From JBQTGK01 sp052400665 (lineage in GTDB: Bacteria; Bacteroidota; Bacteroidia; Bacteroidales; Marinifilaceae): a stretch of DNA of 64,000 nt. This document shows, piece after piece, positions 44,383 through 53,406 of this stretch (within the stretch, counting starts at the first letter, position 1; each line of letters begins with the position of its first letter). A program made the position numbers and the translations under genes. The stretch lies in the NCBI GenBank assembly GCA_052400665.1, contig JBQTGK010000012.1; one strand, given 5' to 3'. The notes beneath the pieces are model-generated. The model was not told the DNA's origin, did no database searches, and was given only the letters and a program-made list of their open reading frames with translations.

Positions 44383-45465
44383 TTATCTCTGATGTTTTAC
44401 CATCATCTCAATAAAATCATCGAAAAGAAATTCAGTATCAGTAGGTCCACTAGAAGCTTCAGGGTGAAATTGAGAAGCGAAAAATGGCTTGGAAACATGT
44501 TTAATACCTTCGCATGTATTGTCGTTGGCATTAATAAACAATGGTTCCCACTCTTTTGGTAATGTATCATGGTTTATTGCATATCCATGATTTTGAGAAG
44601 TTATAAAACAACGCTTGGTTCCTTGTGAAACAACAGGCTGATTATGACTTCTATGTCCGTATTTTAATTTGTAAGTATCTGCTCCAGCTGCAAGAGCCAT
44701 TAGTTGAGTTCCCAAACAAATTCCCATAATTGGAATGTCTTTATTAAAAACTTTTTGCAGATTTTTAATGGCTGCAATATTCTGTTTAGGATCTCCTGGC
44801 CCGTTAGAAATAAACAAACCATCGTATTCTTCATTAGTAAAATCATAATCATGAGGAACACGGATCACAGTGGTATCTCGTTTAAGCAAACAACGAATTA
44901 TGTTGTTTTTAACTCCACAATCCAGTAGTAAAACTTTATGTTTTCCATTACCGTAAACAATTTTTTCAGGCGTACTAACTTGTGCAACTAAATTTTCGAG
45001 GTTAGGATCTTTCCACTCAGGGTCATTTCCTTCAAAAACTATTTTAGCAAGCATACTTCCCTGCTCTCTAAGTTTTTTTGTTAAAGCCCGAGTATCAACC
45101 CCATAAATTCCGGGAATTTTATGTTGTTTCATCCAATCGGCAAGACTTAAACTTGCATTCCAGTGACTAAATTCTTCGGTGTAATCGGAAACAACAAAGG
45201 CCGATACCTGAATTTTTTCAGACTCATAAAAACGGAATAGATCATCCTCCTGCAGTGTTCCAGGAACTCCGTAATTTCCAATTAAAGGGAAAGTACTCAC
45301 CAAAATTTGTCCTTTGTAGGAAGGATCGGTTAAACTTTCCGGATATCCAGTCATTGCGGTGTTAAACACCATTTCTCCAGCAATGGAATCTTCATATCCG
45401 AAGGACGTTCCGATGTATTCCGACCCATCTTTTAAAATTAATTTCGCTTTTGTCTGTTGTGACAT
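44383..45465 (-). CDS. carA: carbamoyl-phosphate synthase small (glutaminase) subunit
   Basis: The 360 aa subunit hydrolyses glutamine and passes ammonia to CarB. The N-terminal domain (LILKDGSEYIGTSFGYEDSIAGEMVFNTAMTGY) is followed by a class I amidotransferase domain with the nucleophile elbow GICLGTQLMALAAGA, FISNGPGDP, and the His-Glu pair in ASQFHPEASSGP. It follows argH by 89 bases on the same strand and may be part of the arginine-regulated transcript. Confidence 0.96.
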   Translation of the reverse strand: MSQQTKAKLILKDGSEYIGTSFGYEDSIAGEMVFNTAMTGYPESLTDPSYKGQILVSTFPLIGNYGVPGTLQEDDLFRFYESEKIQVSAFVVSDYTEEFSHWNASLSLADWMKQHKIPGIYGVDTRALTKKLREQGSMLAKIVFEGNDPEWKDPNLENLVAQVSTPEKIVYGNGKHKVLLLDCGVKNNIIRCLLKRDTTVIRVPHDYDFTNEEYDGLFISNGPGDPKQNIAAIKNLQKVFNKDIPIMGICLGTQLMALAAGADTYKLKYGHRSHNQPVVSQGTKRCFITSQNHGYAINHDTLPKEWEPLFINANDNTCEGIKHVSKPFFASQFHPEASSGPTDTEFLFDDFIEMMVKHQR

Positions 45466-45554
45466 AAAAGTGTTATAAAATGGTTTAAAATTATTTTTAA
45501 TTAGTGATTTATGAATTCGTGAAATTGTATTTCACAAACTCAATATTCAGTAAA

Positions 45555-46892
45555 TTAGATTCTATTTAATAAATTCATATATGCTTCTTTTGTTTTGTGA
45601 AAATTGAATGCTACGAAGGTTTCATTCATTTTGCAAACAATTTTATCGTTACACAAATTACCAATACTTCCCTCATGAACATGTTTCACTTCGCCATCGT
45701 ATTTAAATTCTCCTGCTTCCACTGTTTGTCCTACTTTTTTATAGGCATCACGAAAAGGAACACCTTCAACAACCATTTTGTTTACTTCCTCCACAGTAAA
45801 TAAATATTTGTAACGATCATCCTTCAAAATATCTTCGCTTACTTTAACTTCTGATAACATGATTCTTGTTAACTCCAGGCAGGATAACATTTTATCGAAT
45901 GATGGCATAAAAAATTCTTTGGTTAACTGATAATCTCTGTGATATCCCGATGGAAGATTAGAGGTAACCGCCTGAATTTGTGCAGGCAACATTTGCAATG
46001 CATTCGCTCGTGCACGAATTAATTCAAAAACATCCGGATTCTTTTTATGTGGCATAATGCTACTCCCTGTTGTAAACTCATCGGGGAAACTAAAAAAGTT
46101 AAAATTCTGACTATTGTATAAACATGCATCCATAGAGAGTTTTGCAATTGTCATGGCCATATTTGCCAATGCTGAAAGAACCGTGAATTCCATTTTTCCA
46201 CGCCCCATCTGTGCATATACAACATTATAACTTAGATTATCAAATCCGAGTAAATCGCTAGTCATTTGTCTATTTAGAGGAAAAGAAGAACCATAACCGG
46301 CTCCCGAGCCCAAAGGGTTTTGATTCACCACCTTATATGCAGACTGCAATACAAGCAAATCATCCGTAAGACTTTCGGCATAAGCGCCAAACCATAATCC
46401 AAAAGAAGATGGCATAGCAACCTGTAAGTGTGTGTATCCAGGAATTAACACGTCTTTATACTGGTTACTTTTAGCAATTAATTCGTCGAATAGCAATCTT
46501 GCTTCGCGAACTATTTCCTCTAATTTATTTCTGGTAAATAGTTTTAGATCTAAAAGAACCTGATCATTTCTTGATCTTCCACTATGAATTTTTTTTCCAA
46601 TATCTCCTAAGGACTGAGTTAACAAAAATTCAATTTGAGAATGAACATCTTCAATACCATCTTCAATCACGAAAGCATCGTTTTTAATTGAAGAGTAAAT
46701 TTTTCTAAGTGCTTCCTGAATTTGTTTCAATTCATTTTTTTCCAGCAATCCGATGGACTCAAGCATTTCGATATGTGCTAAAGATCCCAATACGTCGAAT
46801 GCTGCCAGTTGCAGGTCTAACTCACGATCCTGACCAACTGTAAATTGTTCGATTTTTTTGTCAACTTTTACACCTTTGTCCCAAAGTTTCAT
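45555..46892 (-). CDS. argH: argininosuccinate lyase
   Basis: The 445 aa enzyme splits argininosuccinate to arginine and fumarate, the last step of the pathway. Signatures of the fumarase/aspartase superfamily: SGRSRNDQVLLD, the catalytic His in GYTHLQVAMPSS, and the flexible loop GSSIMPHKKNPDVFELIRARAN with its catalytic Ser. It lies 154 bases downstream of the argE-like gene on the same strand. Confidence 0.96.
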   Translation of the reverse strand: MKLWDKGVKVDKKIEQFTVGQDRELDLQLAAFDVLGSLAHIEMLESIGLLEKNELKQIQEALRKIYSSIKNDAFVIEDGIEDVHSQIEFLLTQSLGDIGKKIHSGRSRNDQVLLDLKLFTRNKLEEIVREARLLFDELIAKSNQYKDVLIPGYTHLQVAMPSSFGLWFGAYAESLTDDLLVLQSAYKVVNQNPLGSGAGYGSSFPLNRQMTSDLLGFDNLSYNVVYAQMGRGKMEFTVLSALANMAMTIAKLSMDACLYNSQNFNFFSFPDEFTTGSSIMPHKKNPDVFELIRARANALQMLPAQIQAVTSNLPSGYHRDYQLTKEFFMPSFDKMLSCLELTRIMLSEVKVSEDILKDDRYKYLFTVEEVNKMVVEGVPFRDAYKKVGQTVEAGEFKYDGEVKHVHEGSIGNLCNDKIVCKMNETFVAFNFHKTKEAYMNLLNRI

Positions 46893-47046
46893 ATTTAATA
46901 TTTTAGTTTGTTATTTAAGTTTCCTTTGATTTCAATTAAGCATAAATAATAAGATTTACAGTAATTATATTTACAACTACTTTTTAACAGAATCAAAATA
47001 GTTTATTTCGAAATATTACACTAACAAATACATAATAAGTCGATTA

Positions 47047-48117
47047 TTATATTTTCAATCCATTCAACAAGTTATAATATTTTTTTATACCATCCCCAAT
47101 TTCCTTTACATATATAAACTCATTAGCAGTATGTGATCTTGCCGAATCTCCTGGTCCTAATTTAAGAGTAGGAAAACCTTTCATAATGGCCTGATCGGAT
47201 GTTGTTGGCGAACCGTAATAGTTCATATTTAAACTTAAACCTGCCTGTACCAAAGGATGCTCAAGTGGAATACCTGAAGAATTCATTCTAAACGAACGTG
47301 CTTTCACTTCACTTTTAAGATTCTTTTTTATAATTTCAAAAGCCTTCTCATTCTTATAGTGTTCGTTGGTTCTAACATCAAGAACAAATTTACAGGATGC
47401 AGGAATTACATTATGCTGTTTACCCGCATTAATCTGGGTAACCGTCATTTTTACCGGTCCAAGTATTTCCGATTCCTTATCGAACTGATAGGTATGCAAG
47501 AATTTTATATCTTCCATGGCAATATCAATGGCATTTAAACCTTCATTTCTGGCTGCATGCCCGGGAACACCTATTGCCTCACAATCTATAACCATTAGAC
47601 CTTTTTCGGCAATTGCCATGTCCATAAGCGTTGGTTCCCCAACAATTCCTACATCTATTTTACCTATTTCGTTTTGCACCAGTTCAAAACCATTTTTACC
47701 AGATATTTCTTCTTCGGCCGAAGCGCAAAACACACGATTATAATCCTGTTTTGTATTTTCAAGTGCAAGAAAAGTTGCCATAAGAGAAACCAAACATCCT
47801 CCGGCATCATTACTTCCTAATCCGTATAATTTATCATCTGATAGTTCAGGATTAAAAGGATCTTTTGTCCATTTCTCATTAGGCTTTACTGTATCCAAAT
47901 GGGAGTTCATTAACAAAACAGGTTTTCCTTCCTCAAAATCGTGGTTAAACACCCAAACATTATTTCCTTTTCGATGTACCTTAAAACCAAAATCTTTCAA
48001 TTTCTGCTCTATCAGATCAGCTACAGAATTTTCTTCCTTGCTATAAGATTGAATCGATATTAATTCTTTTAATGTGCTTAAAGCTAAGTCTGTATATTTT
48101 TGAAAATCCACTACCAT
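47047..48117 (-). CDS. argE: M20 deacylase of arginine synthesis (ArgE-type)
   Basis: The 356 aa zinc peptidase-fold enzyme has the M20 metal ligands in LLMNSHLDTVKPN (His, Asp), LGSNDAGGCLVS (Asp) and CASAEEEISGKNG (Glu pair), and the dimerisation region VPGHAARNEGLNAIDIAM. In the arginine pathway of Bacteroidota, carbamoylation happens on N-acyl-ornithine, so this enzyme probably removes the acetyl or succinyl group from acyl-citrulline rather than from acyl-ornithine; that is inference from known relatives. It sits 3 bases after argB. Confidence 0.88.
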   Translation of the reverse strand: MVVDFQKYTDLALSTLKELISIQSYSKEENSVADLIEQKLKDFGFKVHRKGNNVWVFNHDFEEGKPVLLMNSHLDTVKPNEKWTKDPFNPELSDDKLYGLGSNDAGGCLVSLMATFLALENTKQDYNRVFCASAEEEISGKNGFELVQNEIGKIDVGIVGEPTLMDMAIAEKGLMVIDCEAIGVPGHAARNEGLNAIDIAMEDIKFLHTYQFDKESEILGPVKMTVTQINAGKQHNVIPASCKFVLDVRTNEHYKNEKAFEIIKKNLKSEVKARSFRMNSSGIPLEHPLVQAGLSLNMNYYGSPTTSDQAIMKGFPTLKLGPGDSARSHTANEFIYVKEIGDGIKKYYNLLNGLKI

Positions 48118-48120
48118 AAA

Positions 48121-48900
48121 TTAAGATTTAACAATTTGAGTTCCAGAAGACTGACAATTTTCCATAGACACAAAATTTCCAATTACAACTTCCTCAACAC
48201 CTTGTGAAAGAGCATAAAAAGCATTTTCTGTTTTGGGCATCATACCTGTATTTATACTCCCATTTTCTATCATTTTAGAACATTCGTCGGATGTTAAAAC
48301 CGGCAACACGCTACTTTCATCTTCGGCATCCATTAACACACCAAGCTTTTCGAAACTATAAACCAACTTTACCTTATAAAATTTGCTTAATGCAGCTGCT
48401 ACTTCTGTTGCAATTGTATCGGCATTTGTATTTAATAGCTGACCTTTACCATCATGTGTAATTGGTGCAATTACCAATACAGAATTACACTCAATCATTT
48501 TGCACAAAGCCAATGTATTTACTTTGCTAACATCGCCTACATATCCATAATCGATGGTAGAATGATTTCTTTTCTCAGCAAGAATTAAATTCTGATCGGC
48601 ACCACACATTCCATGGGCATTAACTCCTTTAGATTGGAGTGATGCAACAATATTTTTATTTACCAATCCGGCATAAACCATGGTTACTAATTTAAGATTT
48701 GCAGCATCGGTAATTCTTCTGCCATCAACCATTTTTGTTTTAACGCCTAATTCTCCCGCTAAATCGGATGCTACTTTTCCTCCGCCATGCACTAGCACAA
48801 CCTTACCTCCTAAATTTGAAAAAGCATCTAGAAACTCATTCAATTTTTCTGGGTCATCAATTACATTTCCACCTATTTTAACAACGGTTAGTTCTATCAT
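48121..48900 (-). CDS. argB: N-acetylglutamate kinase
   Basis: The 259 aa amino-acid-kinase-fold enzyme phosphorylates N-acyl-glutamate. Signatures: VVKIGGNVIDD, VLVHGGGKVASDLAGELG, GMCGADQNLI, LNTNADTIATEVAAALS and GMMPKTENAFYAL. In some Bacteroidota the substrate is the succinyl derivative. It lies 3 bases from both argD and argE. Confidence 0.95.
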   Translation of the reverse strand: MIELTVVKIGGNVIDDPEKLNEFLDAFSNLGGKVVLVHGGGKVASDLAGELGVKTKMVDGRRITDAANLKLVTMVYAGLVNKNIVASLQSKGVNAHGMCGADQNLILAEKRNHSTIDYGYVGDVSKVNTLALCKMIECNSVLVIAPITHDGKGQLLNTNADTIATEVAAALSKFYKVKLVYSFEKLGVLMDAEDESSVLPVLTSDECSKMIENGSINTGMMPKTENAFYALSQGVEEVVIGNFVSMENCQSSGTQIVKS

Positions 48901-48903
48901 TAT

Positions 48904-50031
48904 TTACGCAATTTGGGTTAGTTTATTAAATGCATTAATAAATTGGTCGGCCTCTTTCTTAGTTATGGATAGAGGTGGTAACAAACGAAGCGTGTTACTA
49001 CCCGAAGAACCTGTAAAAATACCATATTCTTTAAGTAGTTTTGTTCTTGTTTCCGACATATCATCAATGTCGATACCAATCATTAATCCTTTCCCCCTTA
49101 TTGCTTTTATCGCTTTATTGTCTTTTAATGCCGCAAACAAATAGTTCCCCATTTGTTCTGCATTATCAATTAATTTTTCTTCTTCAATGGTTTCTAAAAC
49201 TGCTGTTGCTGCAGCACATGCCAGATGATTTCCACCAAAAGTTGTTCCCAGCATGCCTTTCCACGCTTTTACTTCCGGTGCAATTAATACTCCTCCAATT
49301 GGAAAACCATTCCCCATCCCTTTTGCTGTGGTAATTATATCGGGTTTAATATTGGCATACTGATGTGCAAAGAATTTTCCACTTCTTCCGAACCCCGATT
49401 GCACTTCATCCAATATTAGCAGTGCATCATTTTCTTTACACAGTGATTTAGCAGATTTCAAGAAATCAACCTTAGGCTCAAACACACCGTTTACACCCTG
49501 AACACCTTCAATAATAACAGCCGAAACATCTCCTTTTGCTAATTCATTGCTTAGCGATTTTGAATCATTCATATCGACAAAAACCACATCGTGTTTTGCA
49601 TTAAACACCGAAGATAATTTCGGATTATCGGTTATGGCTAAGGCTCCTCCTGTTCTACCATGAAAAGCTCCTTTTACAGAGATTACTTTTGCTTTGTTAT
49701 TGTGAAAGGAAGCAACTTTCAATGCATTTTCGTTGGCTTCGGCACCCGAGTTACACAAAAACAAATTGTAATCATCATATCCACTTAATTTGCCCAATTT
49801 ACAGGCCAATCGTTCTTGTAAATCGTTTTTTACCGCATTAGAATAGAATCCAAGGCAATGCAATTGATTTTCAATTCTGAACATATAATGAGGATGACTG
49901 TGGCCTATAGAAATAACTCCATGTCCTCCGTAAAAATCCAGATATTCATTTCCTTTGTCATCAGAAAGTTTTGCTCCTTTGCCGGTAACAAGATTTATAT
50001 TGTAACAACTATATACGTCAAATAATTTCAT
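48904..50031 (-). CDS. argD: acetylornithine aminotransferase
   Basis: The 375 aa class III PLP aminotransferase forms N-acyl-ornithine. Signatures: LDFYGGHGVISIGHSHP, CNSGAEANENALKVA, AFHGRTGGALAIT, LILDEVQSGFGRSGKFFAHQ and the PLP lysine in TAKGMGNGFPIGG. Context between argB and argC confirms the role. Length is typical. Confidence 0.95.
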   Translation of the reverse strand: MKLFDVYSCYNINLVTGKGAKLSDDKGNEYLDFYGGHGVISIGHSHPHYMFRIENQLHCLGFYSNAVKNDLQERLACKLGKLSGYDDYNLFLCNSGAEANENALKVASFHNNKAKVISVKGAFHGRTGGALAITDNPKLSSVFNAKHDVVFVDMNDSKSLSNELAKGDVSAVIIEGVQGVNGVFEPKVDFLKSAKSLCKENDALLILDEVQSGFGRSGKFFAHQYANIKPDIITTAKGMGNGFPIGGVLIAPEVKAWKGMLGTTFGGNHLACAAATAVLETIEEEKLIDNAEQMGNYLFAALKDNKAIKAIRGKGLMIGIDIDDMSETRTKLLKEYGIFTGSSGSNTLRLLPPLSITKKEADQFINAFNKLTQIA

Positions 50032-50042
50032 TTTTACTTCTT

Positions 50043-51008
50043 TTAAAATCCAATAGGCTTTAACCCTAATCCAGTATTTTCGGGTAAAGCAAACATTAAA
50101 TTCATATTCTGCACAGCTTGTCCCGATGCACCTTTTAATAAATTATCTATTACAGATATCACCATTAGCTTATTGCCATGTTTTTCGAGATATAAAACAC
50201 ATTTATTAGTATTTACAACCTGTTTTACATCTGGCATTAGCTTAGAAATTGTTACAAAAGGATGATTTTCATAATAATCAGAATACTTTTCCCTGGCTTC
50301 CTCAATACTCCAATCGCATTGGGTATACATTGTTGCCATAATTCCACGACTAAAATTTCCACGAACAGGAATAAAATTAACTTGCTCTGAATAATCACCC
50401 TGTAACTGCAAAACTGTTTCTGTAATTTCTGCCAAATGCTGATGAGTAAATGCTTTATAAACCGAAACATTATTGTTTTTCCAACTAAAATGAGAAGTTA
50501 CCGATGGATTTTGCCCTGCTCCTGTCGAACCTGTAATGGCTGTAACATGAATTTCTTCAGACAATTGTTTAACTGCAGCCAAAGGCAACAAAGCAAGTTC
50601 TATGCAAGTAGCAAAACACCCGGGATTTGCAATTCTGTTTGCTTTTTTAATTTTATCCTTATTTACTTCGGGCAAACCATATACAAAATTTTCACTGTTT
50701 GTTTGTGGCCTGTAATCAGTGCTTAAGTCAACAATTTTAAGTTTTGATGGCAAGTGATTCTTCTCAAGAAACAATTTTGTTTTCCCATGTCCCGAGCAAA
50801 TAAAAATTACATCGGTATTCGAATAATCAGCGGCCCCGAAAATCAATTCGCTATCTCCCAATAAATCTCTATGAACATCGGTAATTGGATGTCCGGCATG
50901 ACTGGTACTTTGAACAAAAGTAATTTCCACCTGTGGATGCCAAATTAGAATCCGTAGCAATTCACCAGCAGTATATCCTGCACCACCTATAATTCCAACT
51001 TTTATCAT
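50043..51008 (-). CDS. argC: N-acetyl-gamma-glutamyl-phosphate reductase
   Basis: The 321 aa NADPH-dependent reductase has the N-terminal dinucleotide loop (VGIIGGAGYTAGELLRIL), catalytic Cys in IANPGCFATCIELALLPL, and GSTGAGQNPSVTSHFSWKN. It makes N-acyl-glutamate semialdehyde. It follows argG with one intergenic base. Confidence 0.96.
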   Translation of the reverse strand: MIKVGIIGGAGYTAGELLRILIWHPQVEITFVQSTSHAGHPITDVHRDLLGDSELIFGAADYSNTDVIFICSGHGKTKLFLEKNHLPSKLKIVDLSTDYRPQTNSENFVYGLPEVNKDKIKKANRIANPGCFATCIELALLPLAAVKQLSEEIHVTAITGSTGAGQNPSVTSHFSWKNNNVSVYKAFTHQHLAEITETVLQLQGDYSEQVNFIPVRGNFSRGIMATMYTQCDWSIEEAREKYSDYYENHPFVTISKLMPDVKQVVNTNKCVLYLEKHGNKLMVISVIDNLLKGASGQAVQNMNLMFALPENTGLGLKPIGF

Positions 51009-51009
51009 C

Positions 51010-52209
51010 CTATTTTTTATTTACGGTGTGGTAAATTTTTAATGAATTCGCTAAAATATTGGTAAAACCTTTTACATCATCTGCGGTCCATCCTTCGTTA
51101 CTTTCACCATATTGCCCAAATAAATCAGACATTAAATCATTTGGCGATTCAATCCCTTCAACCTGAAAATATTTAGGACACATTTGAATGGTAACAGTTC
51201 CATTTACGTTTTTTTGTGTATCCACAAGAAAAGTTTCCATGTTTCTCATTACTGGCTCTAGATACTGAGCTTCATGCAGTAACATTCCATAAAAATTGGC
51301 AATTTGTTCTTTCCAATGCATTTGCCATTTGGTAAGTGTGTGTTTCTCCAGAGTCTGGTGAGCCTGAATAATCATTAAAGGAGCTGCTGCTTCGAAAGCT
51401 ACCCTTCCTTTTGTACCAATAATTGTATCGCCAATATGCATATCTCTACCAATACCAAAAGCCGATCCTGCCTCCTCAATTTTTTTAATGGCCTCAAGAG
51501 GATGTGAAACTTTTTCGCCATTAACAGCAATTAGCTCTCCCTCTTTAAATTCAATGCTCAATTTCTCAGGTTCAGTTTTCACAACCTGTTTAGGATAGGC
51601 ATCCTCTGGCAAAGGTAAGTTAGAACTTAAGGTTTCTTTTCCACCAATACTGGTTCCCCAAATTCCTGCATTAATAGAGTACTTCATTTTTTCGAAGTTG
51701 GCATTAATCCCATTCTCTTTCAGGTAATTAATTTCTGTTTCCCTGCTTAATTCTAAATCTCTTGTTGGGGTAATAATTTCGGCATTTGGTGCCATTATCT
51801 TGAAGATAAGATCAAATCTAATTTGATCGTTTCCAGCTCCTGTGCTACCATGAGCAATATAATCTGCACCAATCGAATGTGCATATTGTGCTATTGCCAT
51901 TGCCTGAAATGCTCTTTCTGAGCTAACAGATAAAGGATAAGTATTGTTTTTTAAAACATTACCCATTATCATATACTTAATACATTTTTCGTAATATTCT
52001 TTAGTAATATCCAGCGAAACATGTTCAATTACTCCTAATTGTTTTGTTCTTTCTTCTATGTCGGCAAGTTCTTTCCCGCTAAAACCACCAGTATTTCCTA
52101 AAGCTGTGTACACATCCATGTTTAACTCCTTAGACAGATAAAGTGCACAATATGTTGTATCTAATCCTCCGCTATATGCTAAAACTACTTTTTTCTTATT
52201 AATTGTCAT
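51010..52209 (-). CDS. argG: argininosuccinate synthase
   Basis: The 399 aa ATP-dependent ligase joins citrulline and aspartate. Signatures: VVLAYSGGLDTTYCALYL (P-loop-like), HGSTGAGNDQIRFDL and SINAGIWGTSIGG. It lies 35 bases after the GNAT gene, early in the arginine operon. Confidence 0.96.
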   Translation of the reverse strand: MTINKKKVVLAYSGGLDTTYCALYLSKELNMDVYTALGNTGGFSGKELADIEERTKQLGVIEHVSLDITKEYYEKCIKYMIMGNVLKNNTYPLSVSSERAFQAMAIAQYAHSIGADYIAHGSTGAGNDQIRFDLIFKIMAPNAEIITPTRDLELSRETEINYLKENGINANFEKMKYSINAGIWGTSIGGKETLSSNLPLPEDAYPKQVVKTEPEKLSIEFKEGELIAVNGEKVSHPLEAIKKIEEAGSAFGIGRDMHIGDTIIGTKGRVAFEAAAPLMIIQAHQTLEKHTLTKWQMHWKEQIANFYGMLLHEAQYLEPVMRNMETFLVDTQKNVNGTVTIQMCPKYFQVEGIESPNDLMSDLFGQYGESNEGWTADDVKGFTNILANSLKIYHTVNKK

Positions 52210-52244
52210 TGTATTTGATTTTTTTGTTGATTGATTCTGTTTGC

Positions 52245-52835
52245 TTACTTATTTTCCTTATTTGATTTTAGGCTGCCATTTTTACCCGGATCATATAACA
52301 TACCCGTACAGAGGCACATTTTTCGTCCTGTTCGCTGCAGAATATCATAATTCACACAACTACTACAGCCTTTCCAAAACGATTCGTCGGCAGTTAGTTC
52401 CGAGAATGTTACAGGCCTATAACCTAAATCTGAATTGATTTTCATTACAGGAAGACTGGTGGTTAAACCGAAGATCTTAGCATTTGGATAACGCTTTCTC
52501 GATAAATTAAACGCCTCGGCTTTAATAGATTTAGCTAAACCTACTGCACGATAATCCGGATCAACAATAAGACCCGAATTGGCAACATACTTTCCATGTT
52601 CCCAGGTTTCTATATAGCAGAAACCAATTACTTTTTTATCGTCGAAAGCAATAACTGCTTTTCCTTCCTGTATTTTTTGTACGAGGTACAAAGGATTTCT
52701 TTTAGCAATACCAGTACCACGAATTTTCGCAGCACGCTCAATCATCTCACAAATTTCTGTAGCATAATCTACATGTCTTAAATCTGCAACAATGACATAA
52801 ATTTTTTGCTCAACTTCCATTGATGTATCTATCAT
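52245..52835 (-). CDS. GNAT acetyltransferase, first gene of the arginine operon
   Basis: The 196 aa protein is a GNAT acyltransferase: VIGFCYIETWEHGKYVANSGLIVDPDYRAVGLAKSIKAEA includes a degenerate acyl-CoA loop (DPDYRAVGLAKSI). A distinctive C-terminal Cys cluster, WKGCSSCVNYDILQRTGRKMCLCTG, may bind a metal. Its place at the head of the argG-C-D-B-E-H cluster suggests it supplies the N-acyl-glutamate that starts the pathway (N-acetylglutamate synthase role), since no argJ or classical argA is present. Expression should be controlled by the four Arg-codon leaders just upstream (52848-53457). Confidence 0.82.
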   Translation of the reverse strand: MIDTSMEVEQKIYVIVADLRHVDYATEICEMIERAAKIRGTGIAKRNPLYLVQKIQEGKAVIAFDDKKVIGFCYIETWEHGKYVANSGLIVDPDYRAVGLAKSIKAEAFNLSRKRYPNAKIFGLTTSLPVMKINSDLGYRPVTFSELTADESFWKGCSSCVNYDILQRTGRKMCLCTGMLYDPGKNGSLKSNKENK

Positions 52836-52847
52836 TTTAATTTACTG

Positions 52848-52988
52848 CTAGGTTTCCCAAAATAGTGCTACACCTGTAAGGCACAACCACTTGTTATTAA
52901 TCTCTACAAAGAATTCTTCTTTTAGTTTGCTTTTGTATAGGCTTCGACAGTATCGTCGTCGAAAGTCTAAGGAGTTATTCAAATTCAT
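52848..52988 (-). CDS. arginine leader peptide 4
   Basis: ATG at 52988 opens a 46-codon frame, MNLNNSLDFRRRYCRSLYKS at the start, with CGA CGA CGA, then TAC TGT CGA. It starts 25 bases after the U-tract of terminator 3. The stop (52848-52850) is only 12 bases before the GNAT start. The only hairpin behind the Arg run is weak (GTGC / GCAC, 52870-52890 region, with UAUUUU), so this unit may act differently from the other three, for example by translational coupling. Confidence 0.65.
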   Translation of the reverse strand: MNLNNSLDFRRRYCRSLYKSKLKEEFFVEINNKWLCLTGVALFWET

Positions 52989-53012
52989 AATTTTTTTTAA
53001 AAGTTTTCACAC

Positions 53013-53041
53013 AAAAAAAGCCCACCGCAGGAACGGCAAGC
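53013..53041 (-). terminator. attenuator terminator 3 (arg leader)
   Basis: Minus-strand stem GCTTGCCG / CGGTGGGC with three G-U pairs (53034-53041, 53020-53027), 6 nt loop, then seven U residues (53013-53019). It begins right at the stop of leader 3. Confidence 0.8.
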
Positions 53042-53155
53042 TTAATTATTACTATTTAATATCTCGATACAAGATACAGTAAGCTCATCCGTCCCTCCTG
53101 GGTAACAGTTACTACGCAAATGGCGTCGGCTTTCTGTATGGATAATATTCTGCAT
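53042..53155 (-). CDS. arginine leader peptide 3
   Basis: A 37-codon ORF starting at 53155, MQNIIHTESRRHLRSNCY at the start, with CGA CGC and, two codons later, CGT. It starts 25 bases after the U-tract of terminator 2 and ends at terminator 3, so ribosome position can affect the hairpin. Confidence 0.7.
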   Translation of the reverse strand: MQNIIHTESRRHLRSNCYPGGTDELTVSCIEILNSNN

Positions 53156-53179
53156 TTTGTATTTTAAAATTCTTAGTTC

Positions 53180-53217
53180 AAAAAAAAGGCCTACCGTGAA
53201 AAAACGGTAAGCCTTTT
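53180..53217 (-). terminator. attenuator terminator 2 (arg leader)
   Basis: Minus-strand stem GGC-TTACCG / CGGTA-GGCC (53205-53213, 53188-53196, one mismatch), extended by four A-U pairs, followed by eight U residues (53180-53187). Confidence 0.82.
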
Positions 53218-53232
53218 AAATATTGTTATTAA

Positions 53233-53319
53233 TCATTGATTACACGACAATACGACCTTTTCCGCTTCTCCCTTGGGTGCGCTAAATCTTCGTCGTCGTA
53301 AATAGTGTAAAATAATCAT
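53233..53319 (-). CDS. arginine leader peptide 2
   Basis: A 28-codon ORF starting at 53319, MIILHYLRRRRFSAPKGE at the start, with four consecutive Arg codons CGA CGA CGA AGA at positions 8-11. It starts 25 bases after the U-tract of terminator 1. The stop is 16 bases before terminator 2. Confidence 0.75.
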   Translation of the reverse strand: MIILHYLRRRRFSAPKGEAEKVVLSCNQ

Positions 53320-53343
53320 CTTGTACTCTTTAAAATTGTATTC

Positions 53344-53370
53344 AAAAAAAAGCTTTCCGATTAGGAAAGC
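53344..53370 (-). terminator. attenuator terminator 1 (arg leader)
   Basis: Minus-strand 7 bp stem GCTTTCC / GGAAAGC (53364-53370, 53352-53358), 5 nt loop, eight U residues (53344-53351). Just upstream the RNA carries ATTTTCCA (53372-53379), complementary over 8 nt to TGGAAAAT at the leader 1 start (53449-53456), a possible alternative pairing. Confidence 0.85.
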
Positions 53371-53406
53371 CTGGAAAATCAATATACCAACACTTGTCCT
53401 TATTTG

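Noticed and set aside
52891..53082. 63-codon plus-strand ORF with Arg-rich composition
   Set aside because: It is the antisense shadow of the Arg leader region; the minus-strand leader ORFs with terminators and correct orientation to the arginine operon explain the sequence better.
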